Assembly: GCA_017407125.1 (NCBI GenBank)
Contig: JAFQXE010000042.1
Span: 31,567-95,566 of the forward strand
Direction of reading: 5' to 3'
Source of the DNA: Thermoguttaceae bacterium
GTDB lineage: Bacteria; Planctomycetota; Planctomycetia; Pirellulales; Thermoguttaceae
DNA length: 64,000 nt
The notes under the pieces were generated by a model. The model was not told where the DNA came from, ran no database searches, and was given only the letters and a program-made list of their open reading frames with translations. This document shows positions 24,057-31,422 of the stretch, piece after piece (the stretch's first letter is position 1; the number at the start of each line of letters is the position of its first letter). The position numbers and the translations under genes were made by a program.

Positions 24057-24079
24057 GTTGCGAGTTGCGAGTTGCGAGA
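24057..24079. repeat. heptamer array (GTTGCGA)3
   Basis: Three exact GTTGCGA units. The complement, CAACTCG-like units, appears in the array before the ABC ATPase. Confidence 0.8.
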
Positions 24080-24187
24080 AACGGCTCGATGTACGCTTTG
24101 TGATACGGAGGGTCGACGTCCTCGTCGACCGCAGGCGTCCTCGCCTGCCAATGGAACAACGCCCCGGAGACAACCTCCGTTCAGCCC

Positions 24188-24250
24188 GGATCGCGGCAGT
24201 CCCCTGCCGCCGAAGATTTTTAAGCCGCAAAGAACGCAAAGTTCGCAAAG
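24188..24250 (+). repeat. variable-stem repeat, copy A
   Basis: GGATCGCGG flank, stem CGGCAG-TCCC-CTGCCG, then GCCGAAGATTTTTA and GCCGCAAAGAACGCAAAG. The flanks match copies at 24343, 56500 and 56703 and the inverted copies at 25276 and 29790; the stem differs. Confidence 0.8.
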
Positions 24251-24342
24251 TAATGGAAGGCGGTAACGGAGCGAACGCAGTGAGCGTAGTTACGCTTTGT
24301 TCGAATCGTGCATACCAAATCGACGAAGCCGAAAACGATTCT

Positions 24343-24390
24343 GGATCGCGGATAAAATCCGCCGAAGAAATTTAACAACACGAAAAGCCA
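24343..24390 (+). repeat. variable-stem repeat, copy B
   Basis: GGATCGC flank, stem GCGGAT-AAA-ATCCGC, then CGAAGAAATTTAACAACACGAAAAG. The tail is of the ACACGAAA type rather than the CGCAAAGAACGC type. Confidence 0.75.
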
Positions 24391-24457
24391 ACGCTTCCAG
24401 CGTCGCTAATCCATAGCTTTTCCTCAATACCAGTTATGTGTTAGCCGATAATACTAA

Positions 24458-24889
24458 CTACCCCCCAAACACCCAGCAATGCGAAGACTTACACCAATCC
24501 CAAAACTTATGGCGCCACACCATTGAAAACCACGGAACAGGACAGCCTCTAAACGCTTCATATACAATCTTTACGCTTCCAGAAATCTTCACAGACGATA
24601 AATTCTTACAGTTTGAAAATGCATGATATCTAATTCTTTGCACACCTTCTGGAATTAACACAGACGTTAAGGAAGTACAGTCCTTGAACGCTGAATTGCC
24701 AATTACTGTCACACTAAAGGGAATTACAACTGACTTTAAGGAGCTGCAACCCTCGAACGCATACCATCCAATCTCCGTCGTACCTTCTGGAATCACAACT
24801 TCCGTTTCTTTTCCGATGAATTTTTTGATTTTTGTCCCGTCCCACTCGAAAGAAGAACGGCTGGTTGGAGGAAGGTTTTTATCTGACAT
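24458..24889 (-). CDS. small BspA-type leucine-rich repeat protein, probably truncated
   Basis: 143 residues with about three and a half LRR_5 (BspA/Treponema type) units of 23 residues: AFEGCSSLKSVVIP, AFKDCTSLTSVLIP, AFSNCKNLSSVKIS, AFRGC. The last 30 residues (PVPWFSMVWRHKFWDW and on) abandon the pattern, as if the frame has run out of its repeat region, so this may be a decayed remnant of a longer gene. No signal peptide. TTGGAGAT lies upstream of the ATG. Base composition is more AT-rich than its neighbours, which hints at transfer. LRRs of this type often bind proteins or host surfaces. Confidence 0.65.
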   Translation of the reverse strand: MSDKNLPPTSRSSFEWDGTKIKKFIGKETEVVIPEGTTEIGWYAFEGCSSLKSVVIPFSVTVIGNSAFKDCTSLTSVLIPEGVQRIRYHAFSNCKNLSSVKISGSVKIVYEAFRGCPVPWFSMVWRHKFWDWCKSSHCWVFGG

Positions 24890-25030
24890 GGGAATATATC
24901 TCCAAAAGAATAATTTGTTATATATAAATAATTATAACAAAGAATTGTGAAAGCTGCAACCGGGGGGAGGAGGGGAAATAGAAGGACGGAAAGTTTTCTT
25001 GCAAAGATAGAGTAGATGAGAAGCAGGATC

Positions 25031-25077
25031 GCGTCCAGAATGGACGCCATTTCTATAACCGTCGACTTTAGTCTACG
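25031..25077 (-). repeat. hairpin-linker-hairpin repeat
   Basis: GCGTCCA-GAA-TGGACGC, linker CATTTCTATAA, then CCGTCGACTTTAGTCTACGG. The linker is identical to that in the inverted copy at 25202-25269, while the stems differ. Confidence 0.7.
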
Positions 25078-25115
25078 GGCAACGAAGCCTACCCTGTCCC
25101 CTAATCGAGTCAGTC

Positions 25116-25160
25116 CTTTTCTTTCCCTCCCGGCGCAGAGCGCCGGGAGGGAAAGAAAAG
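25116..25160. repeat. perfect 21-bp palindrome with 3-base loop
   Basis: Arms 25116-25136 and 25140-25160 are exactly complementary, loop AGA. The stem has a homopurine/homopyrimidine half (CTTTTCTTTCCCTCCC). No T run follows, so it is not an ordinary terminator. It lies between two inverted hairpin elements. Confidence 0.9.
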
Positions 25161-25201
25161 AGTATTTGTCGATTGTTTGTTTTGTTGTCGTCTTTTCCCC
25201 C

Positions 25202-25269
25202 CGGAGGTTGAAAACCGCCGGTTATAGAAATGTAACCCCATTCGGGGTTAGAGGGGACGCTGCGCGTCC
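25202..25269 (+). repeat. triple-hairpin dispersed repeat, copy 2
   Basis: CGGAGGTT-GA-AAACCGCCG, linker GTTATAGAAATG, TAACCCC-ATTC-GGGGTTA, then GGACGC-TGC-GCGTCC. Same order and spacing as 2807-2874 with almost no shared stem bases. Confidence 0.7.
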
Positions 25270-25275
25270 GCCTTT

Positions 25276-25335
25276 CATTTCTTTGCGTCCTTTGCGTTCT
25301 TTGCGGCTAAATTTCTTAGGCGGACTTCGTCCGCC
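25276..25335 (-). repeat. variable-stem repeat, copy C (minus strand)
   Basis: Read on the minus strand: stem GGCGGAC-GAA-GTCCGCC, then TAAGAAATTTAGCCGC and AAAGAACGCAAAGGACGCAA. Confidence 0.8.
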
Positions 25336-25545
25336 TTGAAAAAACTTAGGTCGCCAGCAAGCTGGCTCCCTTTTAGAGAAGTTTTTTCAAGTTTTATTAA
25401 GAGGGGAAAACCTTTTTTGAAAAAAAGGTTATTCCCCTCAAACTCCCCTTTCCAAAAAACTTTAGCAAGGGGAGGAATTACAGTAAGAACGTCGTAAACC
25501 AATCGGCGAAAATCCGTCTAATCCGTAAAATCCGTGTGCGGACTG
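25320..25545 (+). repeat. long inverted repeat, left copy
   Basis: About 225 bases whose reverse complement closely matches 29537-29779. Shared blocks include the ATCCGTCTAATCCGT motif, CCTTGCTAAAGTTTTTTGG (minus sense), an internal hairpin AACCTTTTTT/AAAAAAGGTT inside GAGGGG/CCCCTC arms, and AGCTTGCTGGCGACC. Confidence 0.85.
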
Positions 25546-25671
25546 CCCCGCACAAAACCTACGCCCCGGGGGGTTGCATTCCGATTTCTTTTTGTATACA
25601 ATAACATTATCGGCGTAAATCAGCGTCGAGAGGTTATTCTGTTTTCCCAATATTTTCAACGAGGCGAAGAA

Positions 25672-28600
25672 ATGATTTCTATTGCTCAATTTAAACGAAT
25701 TACGCTTGCAGCGTTGGCGGTGGCGGTTTTGACCGCGTCCGCGCTGGCTCAGGAACCGGCGAGAAAAAAGGCAGAGTTGGATTGGCTGACAATCGACTAT
25801 CCGGAAAAAGCCGTGCCTGGTCAGAAGTTTGAAGTCTATGTTACACCCAAAAAGATTCCAGCTGGCAGATTGATCGGCGGGGATATTCATCACGCCAAGC
25901 CGGGACAGTACATCGGATACGCCGCGTGGGGCGGCGCCCCGCAGCCGGCGCAAGAAGGCAAGACGCTCACGTTCAGATATACAATGCCTCCATACAAGTC
26001 AGACGACCAGGGCGTTCAGCCGATTTATTATCTCACGACCAAAGGCTGGGATGAAGCTGAACTCAGAGCGTACAACGGCCCGATTATTCTGCCGTTGGTG
26101 AACGCCGAAATAAAGTCGACGTTCCGACCGGATACCGCAACGCTCAAAAAGAGCTGGATTGTCGTCGGCAAGGCGCAGTCTGAAGACGGCGGCGAGCCTG
26201 TCTGGAAAGAGGGGGAAACGGTCGTCGTTCCGTTTGAATATTACGTCGACAAGTCCGACGACTGGGGCGGGACGGAAATCGTCCTGTGGGTTGTCGGTCC
26301 GTGGGTGGACTGCCCCGACGGGAAATACACGGATCACCGCACTCATCACAATTATCACGGCGTCGGCGCGCCCAATTTCAAGTGTGAAATCGGCAAGCGA
26401 GCCAAGGGAAGCTGGACGTTCAAGCTGCCCAAGCCGTACGCCGCCGCAGAGCCGGAAAAGGGCAAGTACGGGGACTCGTTGCTGTTAATCGCCCAGTTCC
26501 GCGGGCACGACGACAAGAACTGGCCGTGGTCGATTCGTCACGGTCTGCCGGGCTTTGCCAGAGCCAACGGCTGGTTTGAACTCGACGCGACTACGCCGGG
26601 CAATCTGTTCACCTACGATCAGAAAGTCGTCATGCAGGCGACGCCTCTAAATAAAGCCGAGGGCATGAAGCCCGCCAAGCTCAACTGGACTGTTACAAAC
26701 GTCAAGGGAAAGACGGTTGCCCAAGGCGCTGTCGATTTCCCTGACCCCAGCGGCAAGCCGACGTCCATTCCAATCAATATTGACGAAAAGGGAACGTTCC
26801 TGCTCAGAGCGGAACTGCCCGGCGCGGAAGCTCGCGAGGTTACCTTCGCCCGCATTCCGGACTTGAAAAAGACGATCGGAAACGGGCCGACGCCCTTTGG
26901 CGGTCAGAAGTTTTTCGGGTCTGAAGAGGCAGCGAAAGCCAACCGAATGCTGGGTCTGAGTTCCTGCCGCGCCTGGATCAACTGGGGAAGTCTTGAACCC
27001 GCCCGCGGTCAGTACAACGAAGCCGCGTGGAAGAGTCTTCGTAACAGTATCGACGTTTGCAATAAAAACGGAATTCGTCCGTGGCTGCTGATTGACGGCA
27101 TTCCGATCTGGGCGATTCAGTCGGAAAAGTCGTACGGAAAAGCGTTCTCCGCCATGCCGCTGGACGAGAAAGACGTTCGACGCTTTATAACCCGCCTCGC
27201 GACGGAGTTCAAAAACGACATTATCGGCTTTGAATGGCAAAACGAAATCGTGCCGGGCGACACGTGCGCTGACCCGGTGGCGGACTACGCCATGCTGTGC
27301 CGGGTCGGGGCTGAAGCGGCGAAACGCGTCAATCCGAAGCTCCGCAACCAGCTGGCGGGCGGTCTGTGGCCGCAAACGTTCCGACAGAATCTTTTAGCCG
27401 CCGGCGTGGGCGAATACATCGATATTCTGCCCGTCCATTACGGAACCGGCTCGTCCGTTCGCGGCGCAAAACGCGATTTGGCTGCTGTCGGGTGCGCTGA
27501 CAAGGTTGCTGTTTGGGACAACGAAACCGCGCTGGGCGGAACGCAGTCCACGTGGGGAATGCCGCTGTCGGAAGCGATGAAAAACACGGCGCAGGGAGAT
27601 TACTACTTCTCTCATTTCCCGGACGAACTGCTTGCCGGCTGCGAACACATCGTTCTCTTTGGCGGCGAAGGCGCCGCTGCTGGCGACTGGAGCCATTTCT
27701 GGGGCGATATGAGCCCGCGACCCGGCGCCGCCGCGCTGGCGGTTCTTATCAACGCGATTGGGAACGCCAAACCCATCGGGGAGATCTCGCTGGGCAAGTC
27801 CGATTCCCTCAAGCTGTTTGAAAAACCGGACGGAACGCCGGTTCTGATTGTTTCAACGAACGAGAAGGACGGCGAAACTGTTACGCTTCCCAACGGGTTC
27901 AATCCCAAGGCGATGGTCGATCAGCAGGGGAACGAAACCCCGCTTCCGCAGTCCGGTGTGACGAAACTGTCGTTGACGTCCAGCCCCTATATCGTCGTCG
28001 GCGGAGACATTCAGGCGATTAAAGCGGCGCTGATTCTGTCCTTCCCGGGATCGGAGGCGGCTGTTCCGACTGTTTCAGGCATTGCTGACAAAGAATTGGA
28101 AGTTCCCGTTCGGCTGTCGAACCTTTTGAAGAAGCCGATTCTGGTCAACGTTCGCTTGGATAAAAACGTCGCCCCCGACGGCGGCAAGGGTGTTACAGTT
28201 TCGCTCAAGCCGGGCGAAACTGTAACGCAGCTGCTGAAAATCGACAGCGTCCCCAACGGCGCGACGCCGACGACTGTTACATTGCGATACGCCGACGCGG
28301 CGTCGAAGACGCTGCAGGGGACGTTCGTCCGAAAGGTTGTTGTCAACGCGGTCAACCCGGATCAGATTGGGAACCTGCTTCTCAACCCGGGCTTTGAACA
28401 GGCAGCCGGCGATCCCGCCGCCGCGGCTGAATGGGGCGGAACGGGAAAACAGGGCGTCAGAACGGAATTCAACAACCCCAACGAACCGGGGCACGGAAAG
28501 TACGTTATCCGCTTTGAAAAGACCCATGGGGCGTATTACAACATGTATCAGAACCTCCCGAAAATCCCGGTCTCGGGCGGAGAGTACATATATAGCTTCT

Positions 28601-29511
28601 GGATTAAATCCGAGAACCTGGCGACCGGCTCCAACTTCGGCGGGTCAACGGCAAACGGGCAATCCTGGAATCGGCATTGGCTTCAGGTCTTCCAGGCGCC
28701 CAATACGCAGGACTGCTGGCAGGTCTTCAGCAAACGGCTTGAAATTCCTGACGGGACGACGCGAGTCTCGGCAGCTCCGGTCTGCAGGGGCGACGGCTGG
28801 TCGATGATCGACAACGCCATTCTCGTTCCCTACGAGGGCTCCGACTATGTCGCGTTTGCGCCGCAAGTCAAGTCGGGAGAGAAGCGAACAATCGACGGCG
28901 ACCTAAGCGACTTCGACCAGTCCGCGCCGATTCCTCTGCTGGGCAGAAATCAGGTTCGGACGGTAAACAAAGCGTACAAATGGACGCCGGACAACTGCAG
29001 CGGCGTTGTCTATCTCAACTACGACGAGCAGTTCCTCTACGTTGGAATTGAGGTTATTGACGACAAACATCACGAGAAGTCCGACGCCAAGGGCGTTGCC
29101 GGCGACACGGTAAGAATCGGCATTCATCCGCTCAATCGACTGCCGGGAGAAGACGGAAAGGCGTTCTGCTTTGACGTTAGCCCCGCCTCGCCCGGCGGAG
29201 GAAGCGGAAAACATTCGCTCTACCGTCCTGCGGAATTCTCCGGCGGACTGAAAAGCGGTCAGCTGACCAAAGACTCGTCCGAATACGACATCGCTGTTAC
29301 ACAGAAGGGTAACAAGACAACGTACGAAATCGCGATGCCGTGGTCAGACCTGGGCGGCGCGAAAGGAACGCTGGGAACGAAGCTGGGTCTGTCGCTGCGC
29401 CTGACCGACGCGGACTCCTCCGACGCTCCAGAAGCGTACCTGCTTTGGGGCGAAGGTCTGACGCCCGTCTGGAACCCGCAGTCGTTTGGTATCCTGACGC
29501 TGACGAAGTGA
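25672..29511 (+). CDS. large secreted glycoside-hydrolase-like protein with C-terminal carbohydrate-binding modules
   Basis: 1279 residues from the ATG at 25672 (GAGG eleven bases before); the open frame extends 46 codons upstream without a start signal. Signal peptide at about 1-25 (ends SALAQE). Residues 30-440 are beta-rich. Residues about 450-770 look like a clan GH-A TIM barrel (ARGQYNEAAW, FEWQNEIVPG near 519 as acid/base, WDNETALGG near 615 as possible nucleophile), closest in feel to GH39/GH5-like enzymes. Residues about 899-1050 (LLNPGFEQ, YIYSFWIKSENL) resemble a CBM4/9 module and 1069-1279 (TIDGDLSDFD, YEIAMPWSDL) a CBM9 module. The target polysaccharide is unknown. The gene lies between long inverted repeats. 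Confidence 0.8.
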   Translation: MISIAQFKRITLAALAVAVLTASALAQEPARKKAELDWLTIDYPEKAVPGQKFEVYVTPKKIPAGRLIGGDIHHAKPGQYIGYAAWGGAPQPAQEGKTLTFRYTMPPYKSDDQGVQPIYYLTTKGWDEAELRAYNGPIILPLVNAEIKSTFRPDTATLKKSWIVVGKAQSEDGGEPVWKEGETVVVPFEYYVDKSDDWGGTEIVLWVVGPWVDCPDGKYTDHRTHHNYHGVGAPNFKCEIGKRAKGSWTFKLPKPYAAAEPEKGKYGDSLLLIAQFRGHDDKNWPWSIRHGLPGFARANGWFELDATTPGNLFTYDQKVVMQATPLNKAEGMKPAKLNWTVTNVKGKTVAQGAVDFPDPSGKPTSIPINIDEKGTFLLRAELPGAEAREVTFARIPDLKKTIGNGPTPFGGQKFFGSEEAAKANRMLGLSSCRAWINWGSLEPARGQYNEAAWKSLRNSIDVCNKNGIRPWLLIDGIPIWAIQSEKSYGKAFSAMPLDEKDVRRFITRLATEFKNDIIGFEWQNEIVPGDTCADPVADYAMLCRVGAEAAKRVNPKLRNQLAGGLWPQTFRQNLLAAGVGEYIDILPVHYGTGSSVRGAKRDLAAVGCADKVAVWDNETALGGTQSTWGMPLSEAMKNTAQGDYYFSHFPDELLAGCEHIVLFGGEGAAAGDWSHFWGDMSPRPGAAALAVLINAIGNAKPIGEISLGKSDSLKLFEKPDGTPVLIVSTNEKDGETVTLPNGFNPKAMVDQQGNETPLPQSGVTKLSLTSSPYIVVGGDIQAIKAALILSFPGSEAAVPTVSGIADKELEVPVRLSNLLKKPILVNVRLDKNVAPDGGKGVTVSLKPGETVTQLLKIDSVPNGATPTTVTLRYADAASKTLQGTFVRKVVVNAVNPDQIGNLLLNPGFEQAAGDPAAAAEWGGTGKQGVRTEFNNPNEPGHGKYVIRFEKTHGAYYNMYQNLPKIPVSGGEYIYSFWIKSENLATGSNFGGSTANGQSWNRHWLQVFQAPNTQDCWQVFSKRLEIPDGTTRVSAAPVCRGDGWSMIDNAILVPYEGSDYVAFAPQVKSGEKRTIDGDLSDFDQSAPIPLLGRNQVRTVNKAYKWTPDNCSGVVYLNYDEQFLYVGIEVIDDKHHEKSDAKGVAGDTVRIGIHPLNRLPGEDGKAFCFDVSPASPGGGSGKHSLYRPAEFSGGLKSGQLTKDSSEYDIAVTQKGNKTTYEIAMPWSDLGGAKGTLGTKLGLSLRLTDADSSDAPEAYLLWGEGLTPVWNPQSFGILTLTK

Positions 29512-29536
29512 GTTCGTTCTTCGTAGGTTGTGAGCG

Positions 29537-29779
29537 AGTCAGTCCGTTCACGGATTTGACGGATTAGACGGATTTCCACCGATTGGTTATTCGTCGTCCA
29601 TTACAGATTTTCTCCCCTTGCTAAAGTTTTTTGGAAAGGGGAGTTTGAGGGGAAGAACCTTTTTTTCAAAAAAGGTTTTCCCCTCTTTTTTTAACTTGAA
29701 AAAACTTCCCTAAAAAGGTCGTTAGCTTGCTGGCGACCGAAAGTTTTTTCAAGTTAAACGAAGTCCGCTTCTTTTTAAA
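29537..29779 (-). repeat. long inverted repeat, right copy
   Basis: Inverted partner of 25320-25545; the pair encloses exactly one gene. It includes the hairpin AACCTTTTTTTCAAAAAAGGTT, followed by CCCCTCTTTTTTT, which would work as an intrinsic terminator for the glycosidase gene. Confidence 0.85.
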
Positions 29780-29789
29780 AATGAAGCGA

Positions 29790-29890
29790 AAGAGGCGAAA
29801 GAATTTTTAAGATTTTTTCGTGTCCTTCGTTCTTTTCGTGTGTTTCGTGTTTTTAAAAACTTCGGCGGCTGAGACAGCCGCGATCCCGCG
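29790..29890 (-). repeat. variable-stem repeat, copy D (minus strand, ACACGAAA type)
   Basis: Read on the minus strand: GATCGCGG, stem GGCTG-TCT-CAGCC, CGCCGAAG, then a run of ACACGAAA-like units. The gap from 29512 to 29965 holds only this, the right inverted repeat and the hairpin at 29943. Confidence 0.7.
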
Positions 29891-29942
29891 GGTCGGAGCG
29901 ATTGATATATTCTTAAGATTTTGGATGCTTCCGCTTTTCCTG

Positions 29943-29963
29943 TAGCGGACTTCTCCCGCTACA
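29943..29963. repeat. hairpin at the truncated gene end
   Basis: GTAGCGG-ACTTCTC-CCGCTAC. It lies two bases beyond the stop codon of the tail-less surface-protein gene. Confidence 0.7.
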
Positions 29964-29965
29964 CC

Positions 29966-31228
29966 CTAGAATTCAAAAATATCTTTTTGGTTAGCCATCC
30001 TGTAAATGCAATCGTCATTTAAAATTTGCGAAGCGCCAGGATCGCTGCCGATTCTTTCGTTTGAAATTAGCAGATATTTAGCGTCTATTTCAGCCCTTTT
30101 TTCGGTCTCGCTGCTTAAAGCCAGTTCAATAAAGGAGTCGGATTGCTGTTTGAACAGGACGCTGTCGCTGCGAGAGTTCTTATCAATTGCGATGGCATCG
30201 AACAGTCTGGAATCGGGCTCGTCTGAATAGGAGTTGAATTCAAACAGGTCGGCAGCTTCGAATGCTAAAGTTATTGCTGAACCAAGAATCGCGTTTCCAA
30301 TCGTATCGCTATTGGATAATCCCGGCGAAAACACAGCGCCGTCTTGAATGTCGATTCCTGATCTAACAAACGAGTCAAAATAACCTTGATAGTCAACTCT
30401 TCCTGAAACAATAACAGATCTTCCTGAAACAATAACAGAGTTTTTGGCTTTAACCGATTCGTTTGTCTCTGTGTTTATTGGCAAGGTTCCATTGCCTGTT
30501 TTCTCAATTGCCCCGTGGTTTCCCGCGTATGGAAGAGAACTTCCAACCTGGCAACCCTTGATTGCTTTCCCGTCGGTAAGGTCAAGTCTTTTGGATCCGC
30601 TCTTGACATTATATTCCAGCGTAGAATTTGTTGCGTCATCAATCTTCACGCTTGCCTTTGATGCAATGGCGTTGTCAGTTAAAATATGACGCGCCCCGCG
30701 TCTGACTAAATATTGACCGCTGACGACGCTAGCGTCAAACGATTTCCCGTCATTGATAAGAATGTTTCCGCTTCCAGAAAAGTTTACTATCACATTAGCG
30801 CCAGAAACTTTATTCATATCATGTTCTGTAGCGCTGGATATTAGTGCAGCGCCTTCATGCATGACAAGCTGCGCTGCAGCAGCGCCAGCGCCGCGTAGAT
30901 CAACGGTTTGAAGATCGAAAATGGGGGCGGAAACGATGTTGCTGACATAAATAAGACCTTTGTTTATTATCCATGTACCGCCGCCAGTTTTGATAATTTC
31001 ATTAACGCCTCCTATAATCATTAAATTAGAGGTTGTTTCGGTTGTTCCTTCAGCAACGTTAGCAGTGTACGTTGATGGTCCGAAAGTATAGCCATCAGGA
31101 ACGATTCCGAAGACAACTCCCTGCCAAAGGGCAAGCAGGGCGGCAAAAAGAACGATCGCAAAACGCGAGACGTTTACCCGCGTTAAAACGCAGAATGCAG
31201 GCAGGATGTTAAATTGCGTATTGATCAT
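29966..31228 (-). CDS. autotransporter-repeat surface protein paralogue lacking PEP-CTERM tail
   Basis: 420 residues with a long N-terminal region and hydrophobic signal (about 20-42). It shares with the next four family members a C-terminal module of the type V-S-G-R-V-D-Y-Q-G-Y-F followed by G-A-V-F-S-P-G (about 270-310) and an acidic DXFEFNSYSDE segment. It stops at KDIFEF, where its neighbour continues to a Pro-rich linker and a VPEPST sorting tail, so it is probably truncated; a hairpin repeat begins just after the TAG. Internally SVIVSGR is repeated from a 21-base tandem duplication (30399-30440). GGGAGAAAA precedes the ATG. Without a sorting tail it may be secreted or non-functional. 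Confidence 0.75.
   Translation of the reverse strand: MINTQFNILPAFCVLTRVNVSRFAIVLFAALLALWQGVVFGIVPDGYTFGPSTYTANVAEGTTETTSNLMIIGGVNEIIKTGGGTWIINKGLIYVSNIVSAPIFDLQTVDLRGAGAAAAQLVMHEGAALISSATEHDMNKVSGANVIVNFSGSGNILINDGKSFDASVVSGQYLVRRGARHILTDNAIASKASVKIDDATNSTLEYNVKSGSKRLDLTDGKAIKGCQVGSSLPYAGNHGAIEKTGNGTLPINTETNESVKAKNSVIVSGRSVIVSGRVDYQGYFDSFVRSGIDIQDGAVFSPGLSNSDTIGNAILGSAITLAFEAADLFEFNSYSDEPDSRLFDAIAIDKNSRSDSVLFKQQSDSFIELALSSETEKRAEIDAKYLLISNERIGSDPGASQILNDDCIYRMANQKDIFEF
30399..30440 (-). repeat. 21-base tandem duplication in coding sequence
   Basis: Units 30399-30419 and 30420-30440 differ at one base and keep the frame. They duplicate seven residues just before the SGRVDYQG module. Confidence 0.9.
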
Positions 31229-31422
31229 TTTTCTCCCTCATGGATCAAGCAGACCGTTATATATTTCCCTCATGGAAAAACTGGGCATTTTGACGGCGGA
31301 TGTCTGTTCTTTTAAACCGACAAAGCGTTTTGCTGTTGGACGCTATTCCAAACAACAAAATGTTTTCAGTAAAAAAATATCCGTATCAGATGCCCACTAT
31401 AGAGTTTATCGGAATTTTAGAA

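Larger units (their letters stand above)
23943..24457. other. gene-free repeat region
   Basis: 515 bases with no credible gene. It holds GTTGCGA heptamers (24057-24079), back-to-back hairpins GGTCGACG-TCCT-CGTCGACC and GCAGGCG-TCCT-CGCCTGC (about 24112-24151), two copies of the GGATCGCGG variable-stem element and a GGCGGTAACGGA...GTTACGCTT motif (24254-24298) that recurs at 63898-63936. Confidence 0.7.
24890..25671. other. gene-free repeat region upstream of the glycosidase
   Basis: 780 bases without a credible gene. In order: a probable AT-rich promoter area for the LRR gene, an inverted triple-hairpin relative (25031-25077), a perfect palindrome (25116-25160), a triple-hairpin element (25202-25269), a variable-stem repeat (25276-25335), the left long inverted repeat (25320-25545), and the leader of the glycosidase gene. 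Confidence 0.75.

Noticed and set aside
24034..24375. 113-codon frame in the repeat region
   Set aside because: It translates heptamers and variable-stem repeats; the same peptides appear wherever those repeats occur.
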